Of a stretch of 64,000 nt of DNA, positions 1 through 11,084 are shown in pieces. The notes below the pieces were generated by a model, which had not been told where the DNA came from, did no database searches, and saw only the letters and a program-made list of their open reading frames with translations. The position numbers were made by a program, and so were the translations under genes. This DNA is from Gemmatimonadota bacterium (lineage in GTDB: Bacteria > Latescibacterota > UBA2968 > UBA8231). The stretch spans positions 1-64,000 of the forward strand of contig JAPPEF010000076.1 in the NCBI GenBank assembly GCA_028875335.1, written 5' to 3'. Numbering within the stretch: position 1 is the stretch's first letter; each line of letters begins with the position of its first letter.

Positions 1-989
1 CGGGCAGCGACGTGCGCGGCGAGGTCGAGGAGTTCCTCTCGCGCCTCGCGGTGACCCTGTTCGCCGGAGTCAAGGAGGCCGGCGACGAATACATCAAGGT
101 GTCGATCTACTCATCGCTGGGGATGACCTCCTTTTCCGGGATAAGCAACTTGTTCATCCCCATGCTGATCGCCTCGCTGATCGTACTCAACACCATGATG
201 GGCAGCGTGTACGAGCGCTTCCGCGAAATCGGCATCTACTCTTCGGTAGGCTTGGCCCCCGGTCATATCTCATGGCTTTTTATCGCCGAAAGTTGCGTCT
301 ATTCGGTGCTGGGCGTCGTCGCCGGTTATCTCAGCGGCCAAGTAATCGCCAAAGTACTCATCGAATTCGAACTGCTGGGCGGCTTCACGCTCAACTACTC
401 TTCAGTGGCCGCGGTGCTCTCCTGTATGCTGGTGATGGCCGTGGTCATGCTCTCGACGATCTATCCAGCGCGCAAGGCTTCGCAGATGGCCGTGCCGGAT
501 GTGACCCGCAAGTGGAAGCTGCCGCCGCCCGACGGCGACCAGTGGGATTTCGAGTTTCCCTTTACGGTCAGCGGCCACGAGGTCTTGGGCTTGAGCGTAT
601 TCCTCATCGGCTACTTCGACTCCTATAGCGAAGAGTCCATCGGCACTTTCTACACCGACGGTGCCCAGCTAAGCCGCGAAGAAACGCCCAACGGCGAAGG
701 ATACATTATCGACATGAATATCTGGCTGGCTCCGTTCGACTTGGGCGTCAGCCAACACGTCACCGTGCGGGCCATGCCAGAGGCCGAGCACAACATTTAC
801 GCAGTCAGCCTACAAATCAAGCGACTCAGCGGCGAGGACGCCTCGTGGCGGAGGGTCAACCAGCGCTTTATGAACGTCATCCGCAAACAGTTCCTCATCT
901 GGCGCACGGTGGATGCCGAGGCCAAAGAAGGCTACCGCCAACAGGGCGCGGAAATTCTGCAAGGGCTGCGCAGCGAAGTTTCGGCGTAA
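1..989 (+). CDS. FtsX/MacB-type ABC transporter permease, C-terminal part (cut by window start)
   Basis: The reading frame is open at the left edge, so the N-terminus lies outside the window; about 329 residues are visible. The core has the pattern of the FtsX/MacB permease domain: hydrophobic segments around visible residues 45-65, 85-110 and 130-155, with the motif YERFREIGIYSSVGLAPGHI between the first two, which is the cytoplasmic loop typical of these permeases. After YPARKASQM, where such proteins usually end, there is an unusual soluble tail of about 160 residues of unknown role. The next gene follows after 13 bases, so it probably heads or continues an operon running to about 5377. 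The family works with an ATPase in lipoprotein, peptide or cell-envelope stress functions; substrate and partner ATPase are not visible here. Confidence 0.8.
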   Translation, partial: GSDVRGEVEEFLSRLAVTLFAGVKEAGDEYIKVSIYSSLGMTSFSGISNLFIPMLIASLIVLNTMMGSVYERFREIGIYSSVGLAPGHISWLFIAESCVYSVLGVVAGYLSGQVIAKVLIEFELLGGFTLNYSSVAAVLSCMLVMAVVMLSTIYPARKASQMAVPDVTRKWKLPPPDGDQWDFEFPFTVSGHEVLGLSVFLIGYFDSYSEESIGTFYTDGAQLSREETPNGEGYIIDMNIWLAPFDLGVSQHVTVRAMPEAEHNIYAVSLQIKRLSGEDASWRRVNQRFMNVIRKQFLIWRTVDAEAKEGYRQQGAEILQGLRSEVSA

Positions 990-1002
990 GGGAGGATAGC
1001 GA

Positions 1003-3423
1003 GTGCTCGGAAGCAAAAACAGAAACCCGAACCGAGAGATCGAAGAATATCGGGATTTAATGCAGGTCCCGGACCGCTTCGAGAACGGCTTTACGATCAA
1101 GGCCATCCTCGGCGTGTTCTTCGTCGCCTTCATCATGGTGCCGGGCAACATGTACTTGAGCCTGATGATCGGCGGCTCTTTGGGGGCGGCGGCCGAGTGG
1201 GTGACCATCATCCTCTTCGCCGAAATCACCAAGCGTTCCTTCTCCTCCCTCCGGCGCCAAGAAGTCTATGTGCTGTTCTACGTGGCCGGCTCGCTGATTG
1301 CCGCTGAAACCGGTGCCTTTGAGGGCTTGCTCTACAACCAGTACTTGGTGCAATCGCCAGCGGCCAAGCAGTTCGGCATCACCAAGCTGATTCCCACTTG
1401 GGTGGCACCCCAACCCGACTCTCTCGCCGTCATTGAGCGCACCTTCCTGCACTCGGATTGGGCGATGCCGATCGTACTCCTAGTCTTGGGGATGATCATC
1501 TCGCGCATCAACTGGTTCACTATGTCGTACGCGCTCTTCCGGCTCAGCTCCGACTACGAGCGCCTGCCCTTTCCCTTCGCGCCCGTAAACGCCCAAGGTG
1601 CTACGGCACTGGCCGAAACTACCCAAGGACTTGAGACGTGGCGCTGGCGGGTATTCTCGGCAGGGGCGATGATCGGCTTGGTCTTTGGCACGATCTACGT
1701 GGCCCTACCGGCGATTACTGGCGCGCTGCTGACCGAGCCGATCCAACTCATACCCATTCCCTTTGTCGACTTCACGCAAGTTACCGGCAACTTTATCCCG
1801 GCCACTCCGCTGGGATTTACCGCGCACTTGGGGCCGATCTTCGTCGGTCTAGTGGTGCCGTTCTGGGGCGTGATTGGCACCTTTATCGGCGTGGCCGTTA
1901 CCTCCATTGCCAGTCCGCTGCTCTATACCTGGACGCCTTCGTGGCGCGAGGAGCCTTACCTGAACTTGTGGCAGCAAGGCATGGGCACAATCGAGACCTA
2001 CTTCGTCAACTACGTCGATTTCTGGATGAGTTTCGGCCTCGGCACCACTGTCGCCATCGCCGTCATCGGCATCTATCAGATATCTCAGAGCGTGCGCAGT
2101 GCTAGGGCTAACAAGGGGGATGACGACAGTCCCAAGCGCAGCTTCGCTACCCCCGCTGGCCGAGGCGATTTCCCCATCTGGGTGGCATTGGCACTATACG
2201 CTTTAGCCACGGCCGGCCTGATCGGCATCGCCGCTTGGCTACTGCCGGGCATTGCCCAATTTATATGGTTTTTCCTCTTCTTTGGTTTCGTATTTACTCC
2301 CTTTCAATCCTTCGTCAACGCCCGCCTAGTCGGGATGGTAGGGCAGACGGTGGACATCCCCTTCGTGCGCGAAGCGACGATTATCTTCTCTGGGTATCGC
2401 GGCGTTGACATCTGGTTCATTCCGTTTCCCTTGGGCAACTACGGTGCCCAGACCATGAAGTTCCGCGAAATCGAACTGACCGGCACCCAGTTTACCAGCA
2501 TTATTCGCGCCGAAATTTTCATGGTGCCAATCGTGCTCTTTACCAGTTTTCTCTACGGCTCCTACATCTGGAAACTGGCACCGATCCCGTCGGCCTCCTA
2601 CCCCTACGCCCAGCTCATGTGGCGGCTGCGCGCCTATCAGCAATGTCTCTACATCACCGGCACTATGCGCAGCGAACTGGCCATAGACAAAGACCAGGCG
2701 GGATGGACCCCGGCTAACCTAATCGAAAATGAGTGGTGGTACTGGCGGGTGCGACTAGTGGATCAAGAATGGCTGGACTCCAACGGCAAGCGCGGTCAAG
2801 TCGGCCCGTGGATGCCGACCCAAGTTTTCTACTCGTACTTCGATCAAGGGGCACCCGACATTGTCGCCGAGCGCTACCTGCGCGACGAGCAGCTAGCCGA
2901 AGAGGAAGTTGTCGAGGGCCTGCCGGCGATTGTCCCGCTAAGGCCGGCCATGGACACCATCATTCGCGCGCCCCGTCCGACCCTCGAAGTGAAGGCCGAG
3001 CGAGCCGTGCCGGCTGGGTGGTCTTTCTACTTTGAGGTCGATACTGATCCGCTCTTTACAAGCTCTTGGATCCAGCGATCCACCGACGTACCTTGGCTCT
3101 TTAGAGCGCTGAAACCAGAGGTCATCGCCTTTGGTGCCGGCTTAGGTCTGGTGAGTTTCTTTTTGCTGTCCATCCTCGGGCTGCCGATCCTGCTGATCTT
3201 TGGCTTCGTGCGCTCGCTGGCGTCCATACCACATTACGTGGTGACCGAGATCATCGGCGCGCTCTTGGCTCGCTACTACTTTTGGAACAAGTACGGGCGG
3301 CAGGAATGGCGGCAGTTTGCCCCGATTCTGGCAGTGGGCTTCTCCTGCGGCATGGCGTTGATGGGGATGGCGGCGGTGGGGATCGCCCTGATCCAGAAAT
3401 CAGTCTCCGTGCTGATCTTCTAG
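1003..3423 (+). CDS. OPT-like multi-pass membrane protein (DUF6785-type), 806 aa
   Basis: This large polytopic inner-membrane protein has a GTG start preceded by GGGAGG at 990-995. Many hydrophobic stretches are visible: residues about 28-60, 85-105, 150-175, 215-245, 270-300, 340-360, 390-450, 500-520 and several near the C-terminus. A soluble stretch at about 545-700 separates the last membrane segments. The motif YERLPFPFAPVNAQ, after a membrane segment, resembles the E-R-L-x-F-P-x signature of the OPT-like proteins annotated as DUF6785/DUF6784 in uncultured bacteria. A paralogue lies at 29440-31392. Family assignment is by recognition only and the transported substrate is unknown. Position between an FtsX-type permease and a PqqD-like protein suggests a shared envelope or export role (inference). 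Confidence 0.6.
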   Translation: MLGSKNRNPNREIEEYRDLMQVPDRFENGFTIKAILGVFFVAFIMVPGNMYLSLMIGGSLGAAAEWVTIILFAEITKRSFSSLRRQEVYVLFYVAGSLIAAETGAFEGLLYNQYLVQSPAAKQFGITKLIPTWVAPQPDSLAVIERTFLHSDWAMPIVLLVLGMIISRINWFTMSYALFRLSSDYERLPFPFAPVNAQGATALAETTQGLETWRWRVFSAGAMIGLVFGTIYVALPAITGALLTEPIQLIPIPFVDFTQVTGNFIPATPLGFTAHLGPIFVGLVVPFWGVIGTFIGVAVTSIASPLLYTWTPSWREEPYLNLWQQGMGTIETYFVNYVDFWMSFGLGTTVAIAVIGIYQISQSVRSARANKGDDDSPKRSFATPAGRGDFPIWVALALYALATAGLIGIAAWLLPGIAQFIWFFLFFGFVFTPFQSFVNARLVGMVGQTVDIPFVREATIIFSGYRGVDIWFIPFPLGNYGAQTMKFREIELTGTQFTSIIRAEIFMVPIVLFTSFLYGSYIWKLAPIPSASYPYAQLMWRLRAYQQCLYITGTMRSELAIDKDQAGWTPANLIENEWWYWRVRLVDQEWLDSNGKRGQVGPWMPTQVFYSYFDQGAPDIVAERYLRDEQLAEEEVVEGLPAIVPLRPAMDTIIRAPRPTLEVKAERAVPAGWSFYFEVDTDPLFTSSWIQRSTDVPWLFRALKPEVIAFGAGLGLVSFFLLSILGLPILLIFGFVRSLASIPHYVVTEIIGALLARYYFWNKYGRQEWRQFAPILAVGFSCGMALMGMAAVGIALIQKSVSVLIF

Positions 3424-3424
3424 C

Positions 3425-4417
3425 ATGAGCGCTTGGGTAGATTTCGCTTGGCAGGGACTACAGTTGTCCGTGCCGGACGACTGGAATCTCGGTCGGGTTG
3501 ACGGGGATTTTGAAAAGGGCTATGCCCGCCTCGACGACGCCGAAATCGTGCGCGCCGAGGTCGAATGGCGGCGGCTCAAAGGCCGCGGCGAGGCCCTGCG
3601 TCTGACCGAGTTGGTAGATCGCTACTTGGCCAATCTGCAAAAGAAGGCCCAAAAAGTCGATGCTCCCTTTGAGGTCCAGCGCCGCGCCCGATTCCTCAAA
3701 AACAAGAAGTTCCTCGAAGGCCGCGAATACGAGGTCTTCATCTGGGAGGCCGACTTCCGCGCGTACAACCTAGCGCTCGCCTTGAAATCTGGGCGGGTTG
3801 TGCTCCTGCGCGTGCTGGCCAAGCTAGACGAATTTTTGCCCGAGCAAGCCGAGGCCGTGTTCAGCTCGCTCGTCGACCAAGAAGGCGAGGACGCGCATCT
3901 GTGGAGCGTGTACGGCTTGCGGTTTTTCGCGCCCAACGACCTCAAGCTACAAAGCCACTCCCTCAAGTCGGGCCACATTGAGCTAGAGTTCTCCCTCGGC
4001 AAACAAGTTCTAAAAGTGCATCGCTTGAGTATGGCCCGGATCATGCTCAAAGACGCGCACATCCAAGACTGGTATCCGGTTTTTTTTAAAAAGCAATTGC
4101 GCGACTTCGTGGTGGACATTGCGCCAGAAGCCGTGCGGGAACACGAGGGCATTCGCGTCGAGGGGCGACCGCGCAGCCGCTGGCGTCAGTTGCTGCGCCC
4201 CCTGCCCTTTATGAACCCGAGGCCGCGCCTGTATCTGCGGGGGCGCGTCTGGCGCGATACCGGGATCGACAAGATATTTATCGTCGAGCACCTCTACCGC
4301 AAAAAAGACGCAGCAGACGAGCTAGTCGCCAAGGTAGTAGATGGGCATTTTATCGAAAAACAAGGGACCCAAGCTAAGCCGGGTCGCCATGCTGGCGTCG
4401 CGGCCAACGCGCAATGA
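3425..4417 (+). CDS. Conserved hypothetical soluble protein, 330 aa
   Basis: I do not recognise this protein. It has no signal peptide and no membrane segment. It is rich in charged residues and looks like an alpha/beta cytoplasmic protein. The N-terminus (FAWQGLQLSVPDDWNL) resembles the start of small domains that begin with a 'W-x-G-L-x-L-x-V-P-x-x-W' pattern, and there is a basic stretch around residues 245-285. The ATG lies one base after the upstream stop codon. Its 3' end overlaps the PqqD-like gene by 77 bases in another frame, so the two are probably translated together. Its role must be inferred from context: a cytoplasmic partner of the membrane proteins encoded on both sides. Confidence 0.7.
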   Translation: MSAWVDFAWQGLQLSVPDDWNLGRVDGDFEKGYARLDDAEIVRAEVEWRRLKGRGEALRLTELVDRYLANLQKKAQKVDAPFEVQRRARFLKNKKFLEGREYEVFIWEADFRAYNLALALKSGRVVLLRVLAKLDEFLPEQAEAVFSSLVDQEGEDAHLWSVYGLRFFAPNDLKLQSHSLKSGHIELEFSLGKQVLKVHRLSMARIMLKDAHIQDWYPVFFKKQLRDFVVDIAPEAVREHEGIRVEGRPRSRWRQLLRPLPFMNPRPRLYLRGRVWRDTGIDKIFIVEHLYRKKDAADELVAKVVDGHFIEKQGTQAKPGRHAGVAANAQ

Positions 4418-4790
4418 GTCTCTGCGCTGGGAAAACAACGACAACGGCGAGATCCAGGTCTTCATAACGCGCCAAGAGACCTGGAGGGTGCGGCTGCTGT
4501 CCAAGTTTTTCTACATCCCCAAACAGCGCAAAATCACCCTCGACGAGGTCGGCAGCGAGGTCTGGCGGATGTGCAATGGCCGCAACTCAGTCGGCAATAT
4601 GATCGAAGAGCTCAGCGACAAATACCAGCTCAATCGCAAGGAGGCCGAGGTCTCCCTGCTCCAGTATTTGAAGACCCTTGGGCAGAAGCGCTTTATCGGC
4701 TTTGTGTTAGAGAGCGATGAGAAGCCGCCCGGTCGCGGCGCGGCCAGCGGAAAAAAATGGCAAAAGAAACAAACGGGGGCGAGCAATTAG
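4341..4790 (+). CDS. PqqD-like peptide-binding (RiPP recognition) protein
   Basis: This 149-residue protein has a central segment (about 58-115) that follows the PqqD pattern: KITLDEVGSEVWRMCNGR, then N-M-I-E-E-L, then a C-terminal helix with L-x-x-L. PqqD-like domains (RiPP recognition elements) bind a leader peptide and present it to a modifying enzyme. The N-terminal 50 residues, including ESLRWENNDNGEIQVF, form an extension not found in minimal PqqD of about 90 residues. It overlaps the preceding gene by 77 bases and the following one by 34, indicating tight coupling. No radical-SAM enzyme, YcaO or recognisable precursor peptide is seen beside it in the window, which makes the assignment to peptide modification uncertain. 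It may instead be an adaptor for the adjacent transport genes. Confidence 0.75.
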   Translation: MGILSKNKGPKLSRVAMLASRPTRNESLRWENNDNGEIQVFITRQETWRVRLLSKFFYIPKQRKITLDEVGSEVWRMCNGRNSVGNMIEELSDKYQLNRKEAEVSLLQYLKTLGQKRFIGFVLESDEKPPGRGAASGKKWQKKQTGASN

Positions 4791-5377
4791 CTCGTCCCTG
4801 TTTTCGTCTACACCCGCACCAAGTCGCACACTTCTTCTCCCACTTGCTCAATCCCGCTCTGTTGGCACTCTTGGTCTTCGGTATTCAAGCACACGTGCTG
4901 GGCGACTGGCTCGCCGGCTCGGTGGCGATCGGCACCTTCTCTTTGGTACCCGGGCTGCTACTCTGGCACTTGGTGCGCTCGGGCTATCTCGACAAAGCCT
5001 ATACAGACGACCGCAACAAGCGCGCTACTCTGCTCTTGCTGGGCGCTCTTTGCTACGCTTTGGGGAGTGCGGCCCTCTACGGAATCAGTGCTCCGCCCCT
5101 GATGCTGGTCACGGCCGCGTCCTGTGTCGTCAACACGCTCTTGGTCTGGTGGATCAATCGCTCCTATAAGATCAGCATTCACGCGGCTGGTGTCGGGGGA
5201 GCAACCTGTGTATTGTTGATCAGCGTCGGTAGTGCGGCGTGGCCCTTCTTGCTCAGTTGGCCCGCCGTCGCTTGGGCACGGCTTTACTTGCGGGCGCATA
5301 CTCCCATGCAGATCGGCGCGGGCGGCGCGCTGGGCGCGGGGACTATGGCACTGCTGTACAGTGCTTTCATATGGTGA
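4757..5377 (+). CDS. PAP2-like integral membrane protein
   Basis: This 206-residue protein has about five or six hydrophobic segments (residues about 33-53, 58-72, 92-112, 118-133, 145-170 and 185-206). The C-terminal half contains the degenerate pattern K-I-S-x-H-A-A-G, then W-A-R-L-Y-L-R-A-H-T-P-M-Q, then a Gly-rich helix. This matches the arrangement of histidines in membrane PAP2/phosphatidic-acid phosphatase relatives. The usual first motif (K-x6-R-P) is not obvious, so activity is uncertain. The ATG lies inside the end of the PqqD-like gene and has only a weak ribosome binding site, so a slightly later start is possible. It closes the five-gene cluster before recD2. Lipid or undecaprenyl-phosphate chemistry is a family-based guess. 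Confidence 0.6.
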   Translation: MAKETNGGEQLARPCFRLHPHQVAHFFSHLLNPALLALLVFGIQAHVLGDWLAGSVAIGTFSLVPGLLLWHLVRSGYLDKAYTDDRNKRATLLLLGALCYALGSAALYGISAPPLMLVTAASCVVNTLLVWWINRSYKISIHAAGVGGATCVLLISVGSAAWPFLLSWPAVAWARLYLRAHTPMQIGAGGALGAGTMALLYSAFIW

Positions 5378-5386
5378 ACACGGCAC

Positions 5387-7561
<2,175 letters not shown>

Positions 7562-7641
7562 TTCCACCAATCGACGCGTTCCGCATCAATCGCCACTGTC
7601 TTGGGGAAAGGTTGGCAGGATACGTTAGCTGCCGAACACCT

Positions 7642-8370
7642 CTACAAAGCATCGCGCAGCAGCCAGCGCACGGCATTTTGCTGCAACTTCTCGTAGGCCG
7701 GATTCCACAGCACGGGGATGGTGTGTCCCGGTGATAGATAGCACACGCGGCCCCCACCGTACTCGTACGCCCACGCCGCCTCGCACGTAGTCCCCAAGTC
7801 CTGCCAAGTGTGCCCGGCGTCGTTGACGCTGACGGCCAAGACATGGGCCGGATCCTTGTCGTACTGCATGAAGTGCTGCTCGTCCTCGACGACAAAGTCC
7901 TTCACGCCGCGCGTTATGGGGTGGCCTGTGCGCGTGATGTGGACGCGGTAGGGACGCACGGGCGGGTGACCTTGCGTAGCAGCGCCTAGCACGTGGCGGA
8001 AGTCGCTGCTCCCCGGAGCGATGTACGTGGAATTGTGGTAGAAAAGAGCGGCCCCGCCCGCCTCCACAAAGCTCCGCACGGCGCGGCCCTGAGCCTCGGT
8101 AATCCACTGCACGGGGCGGGATTCCTCAGCCTGGACTGGCGGCTCGCTGACGGACGCAGCCTCTATGCCGTAGCCATTGGGCCAGATCATGCCGTCGCGG
8201 AAGATGATCAGCAGTCGGTAGTTCGACAGATGTTGGGCGTTGAGCAAGGTGAGTTCGTCGGTAAAGTCAATGGACAATCCCACGCCTTGGACCAAGGTGC
8301 GGCCCAAAGCCGTGCGGATGTAATCAGACGTGTGATAGCGGTCGCCCACTAGGGCAAAGACCGTAGCCAT
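7642..8370 (-). CDS. ThuA-like domain protein
   Basis: This 242-residue protein resembles ThuA, a class I glutamine-amidotransferase-like fold found in carbohydrate-use clusters. It has an N-terminal V-F-A-L-V-G-D-x-Y-H segment, then LSNYRLLIIFRDGM in the first part. Next come VRSFVEAGGAALFYHNST at about 95-112 and a central region around DEQHFMQYD with the late motif GRVCYLSPGHT. The ATG is supported by GAGGAGG seven to eight bases upstream. It is the last gene of a three-gene minus-strand operon, 14 bases after glcD. The reaction is unknown for most of the family. It may act on a sugar-derived metabolite together with the oxidase upstream (inference). Confidence 0.82.
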   Translation of the reverse strand: MATVFALVGDRYHTSDYIRTALGRTLVQGVGLSIDFTDELTLLNAQHLSNYRLLIIFRDGMIWPNGYGIEAASVSEPPVQAEESRPVQWITEAQGRAVRSFVEAGGAALFYHNSTYIAPGSSDFRHVLGAATQGHPPVRPYRVHITRTGHPITRGVKDFVVEDEQHFMQYDKDPAHVLAVSVNDAGHTWQDLGTTCEAAWAYEYGGGRVCYLSPGHTIPVLWNPAYEKLQQNAVRWLLRDAL

Positions 8371-8384
8371 GAATCGCCTCCTCC

Positions 8385-9872
8385 TCAGAACCGTTCCAAC
8401 TCTGGAAACTTTTCCTCGCCTCTATGCACGTGCATGGCCCCACCCTCAGCGCACCGCCGCAAGGTGGGAAATACCTTGCCCGGATTCAACATCTGCTGCG
8501 GGTCAAACTCGGCCTTGACTCTCTCTTGAGCGTCCAAATCCGCATCCTTGAACATGCATGGCATTAAGTCCCGCTTCTCAATGCCAACCCCGTGCTCCCC
8601 GCTCAACACGCCCCCCACTTCGACGCAGAGCTTCAGAATCTCGGCCCCTAGCGACTCGGCCTTCTCTAGATCGCCCTCGACATTGCTGTCGTACAATACG
8701 AGCGGGTGCAGATTGCCATCGCCCGCGTGGAAGACGTTGGCCACCCGTAAGCCATACGCGACCGACAGCTCGCCGATTCTTTCTAGCACCTGCGGCAGCG
8801 CACCTCGCGGGATGGTCCCGTCCATGCAGTAGTAGTCAGGACTAATCCGACCCATCGCTGGAAAAGCTGCTTTGCGGCCGGCCCACAACTTTTGCCGCTC
8901 GGCCTCGGTTGTGGCGCGGGAAAGCTCGGTCGCACCAGTCTGCCGCAAGAGCGATTCCAGCACGCGGCTTTGGCACTCGACCTCGCTTTGCGGCCCGTCC
9001 AATTCGACCAGCAGGAGCGCCGCGACCCCAAGTGGATAGCCCGCGCCAACGAAACCCTCCACCGCTTCCACAGATAGCTGATCCATGATTTCCATACCGG
9101 CTGGCACCATGCCCGCGGCGATGATCTCGGCCACAGCTTGGCCAGCCGCGGCGACCGAATCGTACACGGCCATCACAGCCTGCGCCACTTCTGGCTTGGG
9201 TAAGATCCGCAGCGTGGCCTCCGTGGTAATGGCCAACAGCCCTTCCGAACCCGTCAGCAGCCCGAGCAAATCGTAGCCCGCTTGGTCCATGCCCTTACCG
9301 CCGACCCGCACCACCTCGCCGTCGGCCAACACTACCTCCAAGCCAAGCAGATTGTTAGTCGTCGTGCCGTACTTGAGGCAGTGTACCCCACCTGAATTTT
9401 CGGCGATATTGCCGCCAATCGAGCAGGCGATCTGGCTCGAAGGGTCGGGCGCGTAGTAGAAGCCGCTCTGCTCCACCGCTTCGGTCACCGCCCGGTTGGT
9501 CACGCCCGGCTGCACGGTCACCGCCCGGTTTTCCAAATCAATGTCGAGTACCGCTCGCATCCGCGCCGTGCTCAACACGAGTCCATCTTCCCTCGGCAGG
9601 GCACCACCTGAAAGCCCGGTGCCGGCTCCCCAAGGGACGATGGGAATGTCGAGTTGGGAGCACGACCGGAGCACGGCCGCGACCTGCTCGGTGCTATCCG
9701 GTAAGGCGACCAGCATGGGCCGCTGGCGGTACGCCGACAGGCCGTCGCATTCATAGGCGACTACGTCCTCGCGACGGTGAATGATCTGATCGACGCGCAA
9801 GTGTTCGAGCAAGAGGCTGATGAGGTCTCCGCGCCGCTTGAAGCGGGTGGGGTCAGGTGTGGGAAGTTGCAT
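8385..9872 (-). CDS. glcD: FAD-linked oxidase, GlcD-type (glycolate/D-lactate dehydrogenase subunit)
   Basis: This 495-residue protein is close to the standard GlcD length. The PCMH-type FAD-binding domain is seen in residues about 35-215: VPWGAGTGLSGGALP, then DPSSQIACSIGGNIAENSGG, then GLEVVLADGEVV. The C-terminal catalytic cap contains NVFHAGDGNLHPLVL and LSGEHGVGIEKRDLM, which supply the conserved His and Glu residues of the family. The enzyme oxidises glycolate or D-lactate and passes electrons to an iron-sulfur partner (GlcF). No glcE or glcF is seen here, so the partner must be elsewhere or differ. The start lies three bases after the stop of the PLP enzyme gene, indicating co-transcription. 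The true 2-hydroxyacid substrate is not determinable from sequence. Confidence 0.88.
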   Translation of the reverse strand: MQLPTPDPTRFKRRGDLISLLLEHLRVDQIIHRREDVVAYECDGLSAYRQRPMLVALPDSTEQVAAVLRSCSQLDIPIVPWGAGTGLSGGALPREDGLVLSTARMRAVLDIDLENRAVTVQPGVTNRAVTEAVEQSGFYYAPDPSSQIACSIGGNIAENSGGVHCLKYGTTTNNLLGLEVVLADGEVVRVGGKGMDQAGYDLLGLLTGSEGLLAITTEATLRILPKPEVAQAVMAVYDSVAAAGQAVAEIIAAGMVPAGMEIMDQLSVEAVEGFVGAGYPLGVAALLLVELDGPQSEVECQSRVLESLLRQTGATELSRATTEAERQKLWAGRKAAFPAMGRISPDYYCMDGTIPRGALPQVLERIGELSVAYGLRVANVFHAGDGNLHPLVLYDSNVEGDLEKAESLGAEILKLCVEVGGVLSGEHGVGIEKRDLMPCMFKDADLDAQERVKAEFDPQQMLNPGKVFPTLRRCAEGGAMHVHRGEEKFPELERF

Positions 9873-9875
9873 GAG

Positions 9876-10880
9876 TTAGTAGCCCAAGTCTTTGGCGTAA
9901 GCAAAAAGCGCGGGTGTGCCGCCAGTATGGAGAAAGATAAGGCTCTGCTCGGGACGCCACCAACCCGCGCGCACGTGTGCCAAAAGCCCGGCCATGGCCT
10001 TGCTGGTGTAGGAAGGATCGAGCAACAGTCCTTCCTGCTGCGCCACCAAGTGCAGGGCTTCGCAGCTTTCTGGAGTAACCACGCCGTAGTCCGGGCCAAC
10101 AAACGCGGCGTAACTTTCGAAATCCTCCACCTTCAGCAAAAGGTCTAGTCCTAGAATCTCGGCGCATTCCCGCGCCAGCGCGAGATGCCCCTCTGCCGCC
10201 TGCTGGTCGTCGCGCGGCGAGGGACTGATGCCCACCACCCGCATATCAATGCCCAGCGCCTTAAACGCCACCACTAGGCCCACGTGGGTATGAGCCCCTG
10301 AGCACAGGTAGATCGCCGCTGGTTCAACGCCCTGTTCTTCGCATTGGGCCAACAGTTCTAACGCCCCATCAACGTACGCTACACTGCGGAAGATGCGCGC
10401 GTCCGAACTGGTGTGGAAGGGATGGTGACCAGCCGCAGTCAGCGCGGCCATCTTCGCGGCCACGGCCCGCGCCTGCTCCTCGGGTGCTGGCAGGTCCACC
10501 TCCGCGCCAAAGAGGTGAGTCAACAGCAGGTTTCCTTGCGTCTGCGCGTGAGCGTCATCGCGGCCGACGACCACCGCAGACAGCCCTAATTTTGCGGCCA
10601 CTGCAGCCGTCTGCCGCGATTGATTCGACTGAGCGGCGGCCGAATGTACCAGCACGTCGCAGCCTTGCTCTACGGCCTGGGCGATCTGGTATTCAAACTC
10701 GCGGATTTTGTTGCCACCAAAGGCCAAGCCAGTCAAATCGTCGCGCTTGACCCAAATTTGCGGACCGGATAGGTGGGCACTGAGGCGCTTTAGCTCCTCC
10801 AAGGGCGTGGGCAAGGACGCTAGCTGCAACCGCGGCAAGGCGGCCAACCGCTCTTTTAGTTCTTCTCGGCTGATAGTCAT
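9876..10880 (-). CDS. PLP-dependent D-cysteine desulfhydrase / ACC deaminase family enzyme
   Basis: The chosen start gives a 334-residue protein beginning MTISREELKERL. GAGGAAAACT lies directly before this ATG, and the family normally begins here; an upstream in-frame ATG at 10943 would add 21 unlikely residues. The motif LPTPLEELKRLSAHL is followed by WVKRDDLTGLAFGGNKIR, whose Lys is the expected PLP anchor in this fold-type II family. SAAAQSNQSRQTAAVAA binds the phosphate/substrate carboxylate, and the later segment FLHTGGTPALFAY is typical of the family. Members degrade D-cysteine to pyruvate, sulfide and ammonia, or ACC to 2-oxobutyrate; the sequence alone does not separate these. It is the first gene of the operon with glcD and the thuA-like gene. 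Joint catabolism of a small amino or hydroxy acid is inference. Confidence 0.85.
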   Translation of the reverse strand: MTISREELKERLAALPRLQLASLPTPLEELKRLSAHLSGPQIWVKRDDLTGLAFGGNKIREFEYQIAQAVEQGCDVLVHSAAAQSNQSRQTAAVAAKLGLSAVVVGRDDAHAQTQGNLLLTHLFGAEVDLPAPEEQARAVAAKMAALTAAGHHPFHTSSDARIFRSVAYVDGALELLAQCEEQGVEPAAIYLCSGAHTHVGLVVAFKALGIDMRVVGISPSPRDDQQAAEGHLALARECAEILGLDLLLKVEDFESYAAFVGPDYGVVTPESCEALHLVAQQEGLLLDPSYTSKAMAGLLAHVRAGWWRPEQSLIFLHTGGTPALFAYAKDLGY

Positions 10881-11084
10881 AGTTTTCCTCTTTTTGTTTG
10901 CTTTCAATACAATCATTAAACAACCACCGGGCAAACCTATCATTCACTTCGGCCGTGCCGAATTTGCCCTTTTGCTAAAATCCCTTAACTTTTACGTAGT
11001 GAGACCCACACAACTTTCTGCCCTTCCTTGGAGCCTCACTCCTCCCCAATACAAATCGCTGTTTAGCCAATATATAGGGCCGTT

